NCBI RefSeq assembly: GCF_006442205.1
Contig: NZ_VFVR01000001.1
Coordinates: 806,001-870,000 of the forward strand
Reading direction: 5' to 3'
DNA: 64,000 bases
From: Mesorhizobium sp. B2-3-12
Lineage (GTDB): Bacteria; Pseudomonadota; Alphaproteobacteria; Rhizobiales; Rhizobiaceae
Below the pieces are notes generated by a model, which did no database searches, was not told the origin of the DNA, and saw only the letters and a list, made by a program, of their open reading frames with translations. The translations under genes and the position numbers were made by a program. Positions 8,934 to 17,746 of the stretch are shown here, one piece after another; positions within the stretch are counted from its first letter, which is position 1; each line of letters starts with the position of its first letter.

Positions 8934-10082
8934 ATGGACACGAAAAGGACCAGGGAACCGGCCGACGCATGGCACATGACCGACGACCTTCATGCAGAAC
9001 AGGGTAAGGGCGATCCCTTCGCCGCGGCCATCCGCGCCACACGCATGTCGATGATCATCACCGACCCGCGCCGGCAGGACAATCCGATTGTCTTCGCCAA
9101 CGACGCCTTCCTTCGCATGACAGGTTATGAGCGTCATGAAGTTCTCGGCAGGAACTGCCGCTTCCTGCAGGGACCGAAAACCGAAAAGGCCGCGGTCGCA
9201 CAGATACGCGCCGCGATCGCGGACGAGACCGATCTCAGCGTCGATATCCTGAACTACCGCAAGGACGGCTCGAGTTTCTGGAATGCGCTCTACATCAGCC
9301 CGGTCTCCAATGACAAAGGCGAAGTGCAGTTCTTTTTTGCCTCCCAGCTCGACGTTTCCGACCGCAAGCGCTCCGAACACCGCATAACCGCGGACAAGGA
9401 ACGCTTCGAGAAGGCCGTCAAGGAACGCACCGCCGAACTCGAAGCGGCGCTCGAGGCGCAGACCACGCTTCTGCATGAAGTCGATCATCGCGTTAAGAAC
9501 AATCTGCAGATGATCTCCTCGCTCATCCTGATGCAGAGCCGGACAGTCAGCGACGAAAATCTGAAGCGCTCGCTGGGCACCATGCTGGAGCGCATCGAGG
9601 CGCTCAGCACCGTGCATCGCCGGCTCTACCAGTCCAAGGATGTCAGCAAGTTCGATGTCTCGGACTTCGCCAGGGATCTCATCTCCGACCTGCTGACTGC
9701 TTCGGGACGTTCGGAAATCAATCCGACACTCGAACTCGAGCCCATCGTGGTCCCGGCCGAGAAGGCGACGCCGGTGGCGCTGATGGTCAACGAACTCGTC
9801 ACCAACGCGCTCAAGCATGCCTTCAAGGAAAGGCCCGACGGCACGAAATCGGGCAGCATCGGCATCAAGATGAGCCAGCCGGACGGCCATTTGAACATCG
9901 AGGTCTCGGATGACGGCGTCGGGATGGCTGGCGCCAATGGCGACGCCTCCTTCGGCATGCGGCTGATCAAGTCGCTTGCCCGCCAATTGCGTGCCGACAT
10001 CGAATGGCGCGATGCCGGTCCCGGCACCCGCGTTGTCATTTCGATGCCCAATGGACCACAGCATAAGGGGAACCTGTCATGA
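8934..10082 (+). CDS. LOV-domain sensor histidine kinase (blue-light type)
   Basis: A 382-residue kinase. Residues about 30-145 form a PAS/LOV domain with the flavin-adduct signature GRNCRFLQG. Cys75 is the residue that bonds FMN on blue light in LOV proteins, and the downstream NYRKDGSSFWN strand is also LOV-typical. A coiled linker leads to a HisKA_2-type dimerisation helix with HEVDHRVKNNLQM (phosphorylated His185), then an HATPase domain with an N-box (NELVTNALKHA) and G-box (DDGVGM). The start at 8934 has GGAG seven bases upstream; a TTG at 8898 would add 12 residues. Its stop overlaps the start of the response regulator (ATGA), so they are co-translated. Related Brucella and Caulobacter LOV kinases influence stress, attachment or virulence. 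Confidence 0.93.
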   Translation: MDTKRTREPADAWHMTDDLHAEQGKGDPFAAAIRATRMSMIITDPRRQDNPIVFANDAFLRMTGYERHEVLGRNCRFLQGPKTEKAAVAQIRAAIADETDLSVDILNYRKDGSSFWNALYISPVSNDKGEVQFFFASQLDVSDRKRSEHRITADKERFEKAVKERTAELEAALEAQTTLLHEVDHRVKNNLQMISSLILMQSRTVSDENLKRSLGTMLERIEALSTVHRRLYQSKDVSKFDVSDFARDLISDLLTASGRSEINPTLELEPIVVPAEKATPVALMVNELVTNALKHAFKERPDGTKSGSIGIKMSQPDGHLNIEVSDDGVGMAGANGDASFGMRLIKSLARQLRADIEWRDAGPGTRVVISMPNGPQHKGNLS

Positions 10083-10525
10083 CCGACTCACTCAAGATCC
10101 TGATCGTCGAGGACGAGGCGCTGCTGGCCATGGAGTTGGAAAGCCTGGTGGAGGACGCCGGCCACAGCGTCGTTGGCTGGGCAACATCGCTCGCCGAAGC
10201 GAGGGCCATGATCGATTCCACGCGGGCCGATATCGCCTTTGTCGACATCCACCTCACCGACGGCCCGACCGGCATCGACGTCGCCGAATATATCGACGGC
10301 AGGAAGAACGCCATGGTCGTGTTCATGACCGCCAACCCGAAGCGTATTCCCGACCATTTCGCCGGCGCGATCGGGGTCATTGCCAAACCCTACACGACGA
10401 ATGGGGTGACCTCCGCCTTGCGTTATCTGCAGGAAGGTGTGCGGCGTCCGCCGCCCACATCGGAACGTCCGGCGGGCTTCACCTTGTCGCCCGCCTTCGA
10501 GACTGTCTGGGCGCCGGGACGCTGA
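10079..10525 (+). CDS. Single-domain response regulator partner of the LOV kinase
   Basis: A 148-residue receiver protein. The phosphorylation site is Asp56 (FVDIHL), the acidic pocket is Glu11/Asp12, and the switch residues are Thr84 and Lys103 (KPY). The roughly 30-residue tail is proline-rich and has no DNA-binding domain. It therefore probably acts through protein contact or as a phosphate sink, like LovR of Caulobacter. The four-base overlap with the LOV kinase makes the pairing firm. No general-stress phyR/nepR/ecfG genes are in the window. Confidence 0.92.
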   Translation: MTDSLKILIVEDEALLAMELESLVEDAGHSVVGWATSLAEARAMIDSTRADIAFVDIHLTDGPTGIDVAEYIDGRKNAMVVFMTANPKRIPDHFAGAIGVIAKPYTTNGVTSALRYLQEGVRRPPPTSERPAGFTLSPAFETVWAPGR

Positions 10526-10531
10526 CGGCGG

Positions 10532-11419
10532 TCAAGCCAGCTTCTGCTTGAGGAAAGCGATTGTCCTGCCCCAGGCGAGATCGGCCGCTTTCTTGTCATA
10601 ACGGGCGGCCGAAGTGTCGTTGTTGAAGGCATGGTTGGCGCCTTCATAGACATAGACCGTGTATTCGACATGCGCGGCGTCGAGTTCTTTCTTGAAGGCG
10701 TCGATGCCGGCATTGGTGCGCTCGTCCAGACCGGCATAATGCAACAGCAGCGCGGCCTTGATCCTCGACGCGTCGGCGGCCTTGGGCTGCATGCCGTAAT
10801 AGGCGACGCTGGCGGCAAGGTCTGGCGCGTTGACGGCCAGCATGTTGGCGGTGCCTCCGCCCCAGCAGAAGCCGACGGCACCGACCTTGCCGTTGCCGTC
10901 CTTGTCGGCCTTCAGGAAGGCGACCGTCGCCACGCCGTTGGCCACGGTCCGTGCCGGGTCGAGCTTTGTGAACATATCGCGCGCCTTGTCCTCGTCGGTG
11001 GGCGTGCCGCCGAGCGGCGACAGGAAATCGGGCGCCAGCGCCACGAACCCTTCCAACGCCACGCGCCGGGCGACGTCGCGGATATGCGGGTTGAGCCCCC
11101 TGTTTTCATGGATGACGATGACGGTGCCGAGCTTGCCGGCCTGGTTCGCCGGCTTGACCAGATAGCCCTTCATCTCGCCGTCACTGCCGGGATAGGTGAT
11201 GTCCTCGCCCTTCACGCGGGCATCGGTTTCGGCCACGATCGCCGCCTGGGCCGAATTCGCCGCCAGCATCGGCGCGATCGCGGCGGCGGCCGCACCCGAT
11301 CCGGCAAGCCTGGTCAGTTGCTCCATGAAGCGGCGGCGATCCAGCGTCAGATGCGTGTATTCGTCATAGGCATCGATCATCGCCTGGGTGATGACGGTCT
11401 TGGTGGTGGGGTCAGGCAT
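10532..11419 (-). CDS. Dienelactone hydrolase family protein with Tat signal
   Basis: A 295-residue alpha/beta hydrolase. The start at 11419 follows GAGGAAG; a longer reading of 20 residues is less likely. An N-terminal twin-arginine-like segment (LDRRRFMEQL, then a hydrophobic Ala-rich stretch ending NSAQA) suggests folded export to the periplasm. The catalytic nucleophile is the Cys in VGFCWGGG, and the triad His lies in GANHAFNND, with an Asp in between, as in dienelactone hydrolases. It is convergent with the response regulator with six bases between stops. The substrate is unknown; many such proteins are general carboxylesterases. Confidence 0.88.
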   Translation of the reverse strand: MPDPTTKTVITQAMIDAYDEYTHLTLDRRRFMEQLTRLAGSGAAAAAIAPMLAANSAQAAIVAETDARVKGEDITYPGSDGEMKGYLVKPANQAGKLGTVIVIHENRGLNPHIRDVARRVALEGFVALAPDFLSPLGGTPTDEDKARDMFTKLDPARTVANGVATVAFLKADKDGNGKVGAVGFCWGGGTANMLAVNAPDLAASVAYYGMQPKAADASRIKAALLLHYAGLDERTNAGIDAFKKELDAAHVEYTVYVYEGANHAFNNDTSAARYDKKAADLAWGRTIAFLKQKLA

Positions 11420-11666
11420 GGGGTTTTCTTCCTCGATCTCGCTGTCTCGGCTTCGGTTCGGTGTCTGGGCCATTGGCAAGATAGGGGCGAGCCTCGCACC
11501 GTCCAGTCACGGCTCGGTGACGCCTTAAGTCGCTATCCGCCTCGGTCCGTGGATCATCACGTTTCTGTCATCGGTGACAAATCTTGATGGCGCTGCCACA
11601 ATAGTGGGGGAAACTGACTGACCAGCCGCCCCATCCGGCGGCCACGGTCCTGAAGGAGCGAAAGCG

Positions 11667-11822
11667 ATGACGATGCCCTCACCGATCCTGGCAACCGCCT
11701 TCGTGGTGGCCGTCGCTGCCATTCTGTCCCTGCGCGCGAGCATCGCCGCCGCCGGAAAAAAATCCATGGTCAGGGTTCGCAGCCGCGAGCGCCATTCGGC
11801 AACCACGAAAACCCAGGGGTGA
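11667..11822 (+). CDS. Putative 51-residue membrane peptide
   Basis: A short frame with a good ribosome site (AAGGAG eight bases before the ATG). Residues 6-24 form one hydrophobic helix (ILATAFVVAVAAILSL), followed by a basic tail (KKSMVRVRSRERH). Its stop is nine bases before the next ATG at 11832, so the two may be one transcript. Function unknown. A basic tail after one helix fits an inner-membrane peptide with a cytoplasmic C-terminus. Confidence 0.5.
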   Translation: MTMPSPILATAFVVAVAAILSLRASIAAAGKKSMVRVRSRERHSATTKTQG

Positions 11823-11831
11823 GGTGAAGTC

Positions 11832-12266
11832 ATGGACGTACAGGACATCGTGAACACCGTCTCGCAGAAGGCCGGTATCGATCAGGTAACGACCGAAAAA
11901 GTCGTCGGCACCATTTTCTCGGTGCTCGAGCACGAGGCGGAAGGCACCAGCGCCTCCTCCTTCTTCGCCAAGATTCCGGGCGCCGACGCGCTGGCGCAGA
12001 AATATGACGTCATGGCCGCCGCCCCGGCAGGAGGCGGCGGCTTCCTGTCCTCGCTGCAGGGCGCGCTTGGCGGCGTGCTCGGCGAGAAAGCTGGCGCGCT
12101 GATCAATGGCCTCGCCGCGCTCAAGGCCTCCGGCCTTGACATGGCGCAGATCCAGAAGGCCGGCGAGACGCTTGTCCAGCAGGCCGAGGCGGCCGCCGGC
12201 CCCGATTTGACCAACCAGGTGCTGGGCTCGGTGCCGAGCCTGAAGAGCCATCTCGGGCTCGGCTGA
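11832..12266 (+). CDS. Conserved hypothetical protein, DUF2780/DUF937-like
   Basis: A 144-residue soluble protein with an N-terminal helical segment (MDVQDIVNTVSQKAGI), a central Gly/Ala-rich stretch (AAAPAGGGGFLSSLQGALGG) and a C-terminal helical part ending SVPSLKSHLGLG. The layout resembles small DUF2780/DUF937 proteins, whose role is unknown. It follows the 51-residue peptide closely. The family name is a resemblance only. Confidence 0.7.
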   Translation: MDVQDIVNTVSQKAGIDQVTTEKVVGTIFSVLEHEAEGTSASSFFAKIPGADALAQKYDVMAAAPAGGGGFLSSLQGALGGVLGEKAGALINGLAALKASGLDMAQIQKAGETLVQQAEAAAGPDLTNQVLGSVPSLKSHLGLG

Positions 12267-12325
12267 GGCGGGAGAGCCGATCGAAGTGTGAGGGCCGCTC
12301 GGCATGCGACGTTTTACTGGCCACG

Positions 12326-12386
12326 GTCGGCGCCGCCCCTCATCGCCCTGCCGGGCACTTCTCCCCGTATAGTGACGGGGAGAAGG
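12326..12386. repeat. Inverted repeat, left arm (family C palindrome)
   Basis: A 61-bp arm that matches the reverse complement of 12450-12510 with only a few differences. Inside the arm is a 10-bp hairpin, TTCTCCCCGT paired with ACGGGGAGAA. The outer part reads GTCGGCGCCGCCCCTCATC. Related copies are at 49019-49069 and, diverged, inside uvrD at 15990-16056. Confidence 0.85.
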
Positions 12387-12449
12387 ACGCCGCCTTCAAT
12401 GGTTAGCCAGTTGTCATTGTGCAGGAAGGGCGCCAAGGCTGACACTGCT

Positions 12450-12510
12450 CCTTCTCCCCGTCACTATACGGGGAGAAGATGCCGGCAGGCAGATGAGGGG
12501 CGGCGCCGAC
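12450..12510. repeat. Inverted repeat, right arm (family C palindrome)
   Basis: The partner of 12326-12386, separated from it by 63 bp. Together with their internal hairpins the arms can form a large cruciform or RNA stem between the 144-residue protein and the convergent glucose dehydrogenase. It could serve as a two-way transcription barrier. The intervening 63 bp holds no gene. Confidence 0.85.
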
Positions 12511-12565
12511 GTTGCCGGAAAAATTGCATAGCTGCCAGACCACCACCCTCCCAGATCCCCCTTCC

Positions 12566-14881
12566 CTACTTAGGCAGCGCGTAGGCCATCACATAATCGC
12601 CCGGCTTGGTGCCGACCGAGCCGTGGCCGCCGGCAACGATGACCACGAACTGGCGCCCGTCGGCGACCGTATAGGTCATCGGCGTCGATTGCCCTCCCGC
12701 CGGCAACCTGGCCCGCCAGAGCTGCTTGCCCGACGTCAAATCATAGGCGCGCAGATAATCGTCGACGGCGGCACCGAGGAAAGCGACGCCGCCGGCGGTG
12801 ATCATCGGACCGCCGATGCCCGGCACCCCGACCTTCAGCGGCAGCGGCAAAGGCGTCATGTCGTAGATGGTGCCGTTGCGGTGCTTGTAGGCGATCTGTC
12901 CTGTCCTGAGATCGGCACCGGCGACATAGCCCCAGGGCGGCGCCTGGCAGGGGATGCCGAGCGGTGACAGGAACGGCCCCATCACCACCGCATAGGGCGC
13001 GCCCTCATTGCGGTTCAACCCCTGCTCGCTGCCGCGCCCCCCATCCGGCGGCGGCACCTGATCGCGCGGAATGAGCTGGGACTTGAATGCCAGGTAGGTC
13101 GGCATGCCGAACATCACCTGCCGCACCGGATCGACCGCCACCCCGCCCCAGTTGAAGGTGCCGAAATTGCCGGGATAGATCAGCGAGCCCTGTACGGAAG
13201 GCGGCGTGTAGCGGCCCTCGTAGCGCAAACCCTGGAATTCGATACGGCAGGCCAGCTGGTCGAACATGGTGATGCCCCACATGTCGGCGCCGGTCAGCGG
13301 CTTCGGCATGAAGGTAAGATCGGAGACCGGCTGCGTCGGCGATGTGTGGTCGCCTTCGATGGCGCCGCCCGGCGCCGGCACTTCCTTCACAGGGATGACC
13401 GGCTCGCCGGTGCGCCGGTCGAGCACATAGAGGTCGCCCTGCTTGGTCGGCCCGACAAGGGCAGGCACCACGGTGCCGTCGGCCTTGGTGATGTCGACCA
13501 GGCTGGGCTGCGCCGGCACGTCCATGTCCCAGAGGTCATGGTGCACGGTCTGGCGCACCCATTTCAACTGCCCGGTGTTGAGGTCGAGCGCGGTGATCGA
13601 GGAGGAGAATTTCTCGACATTGGCGCTGCGGCCCATGCCGAGCTGGTCCGGCGTCTGGTTGCCGAGCGGCACGTAGAGCAGGCCGAGCTTCTCGTCGGCG
13701 CTCGGCGTCGACCACATGTTGGGTGAGTTGGCGGTGTAAGTCTGGCCGGCGGCCAGCGGCGTCGTCTGGTCCGGATTGCCGGAATCCCAGTTCCACAGCA
13801 GCTTGCCGGTGCTCGCATCATAGGCGCGGATGACGCCGGACGGCTCCTGCGTCGAATAATTGTCGTTGACCGCGCCGCCGACGATGATCTTGCCGCCCGC
13901 GATCAGCGGCGCCGAGGTCGAGTAGTAATAGCCCGACTTCGGATACGGCATGTTGGTCAACAGATTGAGCGTGCCGCCCTCGGCAAAGGCCGGGCAAACC
14001 TGCCCGTTGGCGGCGTCGAGCGCGATCAGCCGTGCGTCCGAGGTCGGCAGGTAGACGCGCGTCGCGCAAGGCTGGCCGCCGGCGCCGGACGCATCGGCAT
14101 AATAGGACACGCCGCGGCAGGTCTGGTGCTGGCGGTCCTTGTCGAGCTTGATCTTGGGATCGTAGCGCCACTTCTCCTTGCCGGTCGCCGCATCGATCGC
14201 GATGGCGAAATTGTGCGGCGTGCAGATGTAGAGCGTGTCGCCGATCTTGAGCGGCGTCACCTGGTAGGTGGTCTCGCCGATATCGTCCGGTCCCTTCACG
14301 TCACCGGTGCGATAGGTCCAGGCCGGCTGCAGGTTGGCGACATTGTCGGTCGTGATCTGGTCGAGCGGTGAATAGCGCTGGCCGAACTGGGTGCGGCCAT
14401 AGAAGTGCCATTCGCCCGCCGGCACATCGCCGCCGAGATTGGCGTTGGGGATCACCTTGTCGGTGTCGAGCGCGCCGGCGATATCCTTCGGGTCCGTGGT
14501 CATCGAATAGCCGGCCACCGCCAGCGATGCCAGCACGGCCAGGATCAGCGGCGCGCGACCGTCCGGACCGGCAAGGCCGCGCCGCGCCCACGGCGTCAGC
14601 AGCCACAGCGCCACCAGCACGATGATGCCGCCACGCGGGCCGAGTTCCCACCAGTCGAAACCGGTTTCCCAGACCGCCCAGGCCAGCGTGCCAAGCACGA
14701 TCGCCGCGTAGAGCCAGAGCGCGGTGGAACGGCGCCGGTAGAGCAGCCAGGCGGCGATCAGGAAAGCAAGGCCGACGATGATGTAGTACCAGCTGCCGCC
14801 CAGCGAGGCCAACCAGATGCCGCCGGCGCCGAGCACCAGGCCGATGAGGAAGAGGATGAGGGAGGTGATGGTGACAGCCAA
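12566..14881 (-). CDS. gcd: Membrane-bound PQQ-dependent glucose dehydrogenase
   Basis: A 771-residue quinoprotein that oxidises aldoses (or quinate/shikimate) in the periplasm and passes electrons to ubiquinone. The first 130 residues hold about five membrane helices, followed by the beta-propeller from the YGRTQFGQRYSPLDQI segment onward. The length matches E. coli Gcd. The start is a TTG at 14881 with AAGGAG seven bases upstream; reading further upstream adds a basic segment without support. The enzyme needs PQQ, but no pqq genes are in the window. In rhizobia, gluconate made this way dissolves mineral phosphate. A quinate/shikimate-type enzyme cannot be excluded. Confidence 0.9.
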   Translation of the reverse strand: MAVTITSLILFLIGLVLGAGGIWLASLGGSWYYIIVGLAFLIAAWLLYRRRSTALWLYAAIVLGTLAWAVWETGFDWWELGPRGGIIVLVALWLLTPWARRGLAGPDGRAPLILAVLASLAVAGYSMTTDPKDIAGALDTDKVIPNANLGGDVPAGEWHFYGRTQFGQRYSPLDQITTDNVANLQPAWTYRTGDVKGPDDIGETTYQVTPLKIGDTLYICTPHNFAIAIDAATGKEKWRYDPKIKLDKDRQHQTCRGVSYYADASGAGGQPCATRVYLPTSDARLIALDAANGQVCPAFAEGGTLNLLTNMPYPKSGYYYSTSAPLIAGGKIIVGGAVNDNYSTQEPSGVIRAYDASTGKLLWNWDSGNPDQTTPLAAGQTYTANSPNMWSTPSADEKLGLLYVPLGNQTPDQLGMGRSANVEKFSSSITALDLNTGQLKWVRQTVHHDLWDMDVPAQPSLVDITKADGTVVPALVGPTKQGDLYVLDRRTGEPVIPVKEVPAPGGAIEGDHTSPTQPVSDLTFMPKPLTGADMWGITMFDQLACRIEFQGLRYEGRYTPPSVQGSLIYPGNFGTFNWGGVAVDPVRQVMFGMPTYLAFKSQLIPRDQVPPPDGGRGSEQGLNRNEGAPYAVVMGPFLSPLGIPCQAPPWGYVAGADLRTGQIAYKHRNGTIYDMTPLPLPLKVGVPGIGGPMITAGGVAFLGAAVDDYLRAYDLTSGKQLWRARLPAGGQSTPMTYTVADGRQFVVIVAGGHGSVGTKPGDYVMAYALPK

Positions 14882-15142
14882 GATGATACTCCTTCGACTG
14901 TTGCGCGCATGGTGGCGGCCCTGGGCAACCCGGCGCACCGTTCCTGCCCGTGCGCAGCTTTCTCCCGACCGCCGCGCCTGTCAAGCACCGGGTCATCGGC
15001 CTCTAGCGGCTACCTCGTTCCGCCCGAGGTCGGTTCAGGACCCCGGCCGCCATAGGCCCGCGTGGCCGTATCAGGCACTTTACCGGAACAAAACGTAGAC
15101 AGTTCTGGTCTTTCCCTCCCGAATCACTACATTCGGGGGAAG

Positions 15143-17743
15143 ATGTCCGGCTTTTCCGAAGACATGCCCTTTTTCGACGAACCCGATGCGCGGTCCACGG
15201 CCCCGTCGGGCATTGCCGCGCGCGCCATGGCTGCCCGCGGTGGCCAGAACAACGCGCCCGACTATTTGAAAGGGCTGAACCCTGAGCAGCGGCTGGCGGT
15301 GGAAACCACCGAAGGCCCGGTTCTGGTGCTGGCCGGCGCCGGTACCGGCAAGACCCGTGTGCTGACCACCCGCATCGCGCACATCCTGGCGACCGGCAGG
15401 GCCTTCCCCTCGCAGATCCTGGCGGTGACCTTCACCAACAAGGCCGCGCGCGAGATGAAGCAGCGCATCGGCATCCTGATCGGCGAAGGCAATGTCGAGG
15501 GCATGCCCTGGCTCGGCACCTTCCACTCGATCGGCGTGAAGCTTCTGCGCAGGCATGCCGAGCTTGCCGGGCTGCGCTCCGACTTCACCATTTTGGACAC
15601 TGACGACGTCGTGCGGCTGATCAAGCAGCTCATCCAGGCCGAGGGCCTGGACGACAAGCGCTGGCCGGCAAAACAGTTCGCCCAGATGATCGACGGCTGG
15701 AAGAACAAGGGCCAGGGCCCGGCCGACATCGCCGAGGGCGATGCGCGCAGCTTTGCCAACGGCAAGGGCCGCGAACTCTACAAAGCCTATCAGGAGCGGC
15801 TGCAGACGCTCAACGCCTGCGATTTCGGCGACCTGCTCTGTCACCCGATCCGCATCTTCCGCGCCAATCCCGACGTGCTGAAGGACTACCACCGGCGCTT
15901 CAAATACATCCTCGTCGACGAATACCAGGACACCAACATCGCCCAATACATGTGGCTGCGCCTGCTGGCGCAAAGGCCCGAAGGCAAGCCAATCTCCCCG
16001 CAAGTGGGGGAGATGTCCGGCAGGACAGAAGGGGGCGCCTCGCGCGACAGATCCGCCGTTAATATCTGCTGCGTCGGCGACGACGATCAGTCGATCTATG
16101 GCTGGCGCGGCGCGGAGGTCGACAATATCCTGCGCTTCGACAAGGATTTTCCCGGCGCCACAATCATCCGGCTCGAGCGCAACTACCGCTCGACCGCGCA
16201 CATACTGGGCGCCGCCTCCCACCTCATCGCCCATAATGAGGGCCGCTTCGGCAAGACGTTGTTCACCGACCGCAACGACCCCGAGGACGGCAAGGTCAAT
16301 GTCCACGCCGCCTGGGATTCGGAGGAGGAAGCCCGTGCCATCGGCGAGACCATCGAGGCCTACCAGCGCCAGAAGCACAATCTCAACGACATGGCGATCC
16401 TGGTCCGCGCGTCCTTCCAGATGCGCGCCTTCGAGGAGCGCTTTACCACGCTCGGCCTCAACTACCGCGTCATCGGCGGCCCGCGTTTCTACGAGCGCAT
16501 GGAAATCCGCGACGCGATGGCCTTCTTCCGCGTCGTCGCGCAAGGCGCCGACGACCTCGCCTTCGAGCGCATCGTCAATGTGCCCAAGCGCGGGCTGGGC
16601 GAAGCGACCATCCGCCAGATCCACGACACGGCGCGCGCGCTACGTATCCCGATGCTGGAGGCCGCCGCCAATCTCGCCGAAAGCGACGAGTTGAAGCCGA
16701 AGCCGCGCGCCGCTTTGCGCGAGGTCGCGGCCAATTTCGAGCGTTGGCAGAAAGCGCTGGAAACCACCCCGCACACCGAGCTCGCAGAGACCATTCTCGA
16801 GGAGAGCGGCTATACCGACATGTGGAAGAACGACCGTTCGGTCGAGGCCCCCGGCCGGCTGGAGAATCTGAAGGAACTGATCCGCTCCATGGAGCAGTAC
16901 GAGTCGCTGCGCTCCTTCCTCGAACATGTCGCGCTGGTCATGGATGCCGAGCAGAATGCGGGGCAAGACGCCGTCTCCATCATGACGCTGCATTCGGCCA
17001 AGGGCCTCGAATTCGAGACCGTCTTCCTGCCCGGCTGGGAGGAAGGCCTCTTTCCCCATCAGCGCGCGCTCGACGAAGGCGGCCGTTCCGGACTGGAGGA
17101 AGAGCGGCGGCTCGCCTATGTCGGCCTGACGCGGGCCAAGAAGAACCTGCATATCTGGTTCGTCTCCAACCGCCTCATCCACGGGCTCTGGCAATCGACC
17201 ATACCGTCGCGCTTCCTCGAGGAACTGCCGGAGACGCATGTCGAGGTCGCCGAAGCCGGCAACAGCTACGGCGGCTACGGCAACAACTATGGCGGTGGAT
17301 CATTCGCATCTGGCCGTGGTGGCCGGCAGAACCCGTATGGCGCCTCGCGTTTCGACAATGTCGGCGCCGACACGGAAAAGTCCGGCGCCTTCTCCAACAG
17401 CTATTCGACACCGGGCTGGCAGCGCGCACAGGCCAACCGCACCGAGGCGACCGACCGCAACTGGGGCACGCGCTCGGGCCATCAGGTCGAACGCATCGGC
17501 TATGGCGAGACCGATTCCGGCTACGGCGCCGGCCGCACCAGCGTGAAGGGCCGCACCATCGATGGCGAACTGGTCGCCAAATCCGTCTCCGACACGCCCT
17601 CGCCCTTCAATGTCGGCGACCGCGTCTTCCACCAGAAATTCGGCAACGGCAACATCTCGGCCATCGAAGGCAACAAGCTGACCATCGACTTCGACAAGGC
17701 CGGCCAGAAACGCGTGCTGGACGGGTTCGTCGCGGCGGTGTGA
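15143..17743 (+). CDS. uvrD: UvrD/PcrA-family ATP-dependent DNA helicase with internal insertion
   Basis: An 866-residue superfamily 1 helicase that unwinds DNA 3' to 5' in repair. Walker A is AGAGTGKT with Lys70, and Walker B is ILVDEYQDTN. Motif III (GDDDQSIYGWRGA), the VxxxTxHSAKGLEF motif and VGLTRAKK are all present. The C-terminus is a glycine-rich linker plus a Tudor-like DNA-binding end (VGDRVFHQKFGNG). Odd point: residues about 284-305 come from a short palindromic DNA element (15990-16056) related to intergenic repeats. It is inserted in frame just before motif III and leaves the motifs intact. Start at 15143, with GGGGGAAG before it. Confidence 0.95.
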   Translation: MSGFSEDMPFFDEPDARSTAPSGIAARAMAARGGQNNAPDYLKGLNPEQRLAVETTEGPVLVLAGAGTGKTRVLTTRIAHILATGRAFPSQILAVTFTNKAAREMKQRIGILIGEGNVEGMPWLGTFHSIGVKLLRRHAELAGLRSDFTILDTDDVVRLIKQLIQAEGLDDKRWPAKQFAQMIDGWKNKGQGPADIAEGDARSFANGKGRELYKAYQERLQTLNACDFGDLLCHPIRIFRANPDVLKDYHRRFKYILVDEYQDTNIAQYMWLRLLAQRPEGKPISPQVGEMSGRTEGGASRDRSAVNICCVGDDDQSIYGWRGAEVDNILRFDKDFPGATIIRLERNYRSTAHILGAASHLIAHNEGRFGKTLFTDRNDPEDGKVNVHAAWDSEEEARAIGETIEAYQRQKHNLNDMAILVRASFQMRAFEERFTTLGLNYRVIGGPRFYERMEIRDAMAFFRVVAQGADDLAFERIVNVPKRGLGEATIRQIHDTARALRIPMLEAAANLAESDELKPKPRAALREVAANFERWQKALETTPHTELAETILEESGYTDMWKNDRSVEAPGRLENLKELIRSMEQYESLRSFLEHVALVMDAEQNAGQDAVSIMTLHSAKGLEFETVFLPGWEEGLFPHQRALDEGGRSGLEEERRLAYVGLTRAKKNLHIWFVSNRLIHGLWQSTIPSRFLEELPETHVEVAEAGNSYGGYGNNYGGGSFASGRGGRQNPYGASRFDNVGADTEKSGAFSNSYSTPGWQRAQANRTEATDRNWGTRSGHQVERIGYGETDSGYGAGRTSVKGRTIDGELVAKSVSDTPSPFNVGDRVFHQKFGNGNISAIEGNKLTIDFDKAGQKRVLDGFVAAV
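15990..16056. repeat. Palindromic element inserted in-frame in uvrD
   Basis: A hairpin ATCTCCCCGC/gtgggggagat at 15992-16014 is followed by a GTCCGGCAGGACAG stretch and GGGGGCGCC. This is the layout of the family C intergenic repeats at 12326-12510 and 49019-49069, in a diverged form. It adds about 22 codons to the helicase without breaking the frame. Confidence 0.7.
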
Positions 17744-17746
17744 AGA

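Noticed and set aside
12326..12510. Possible insertion sequence from the paired arms
   Set aside because: No transposase and only 63 bp between the arms, so it is called a repeat and not an insertion sequence.
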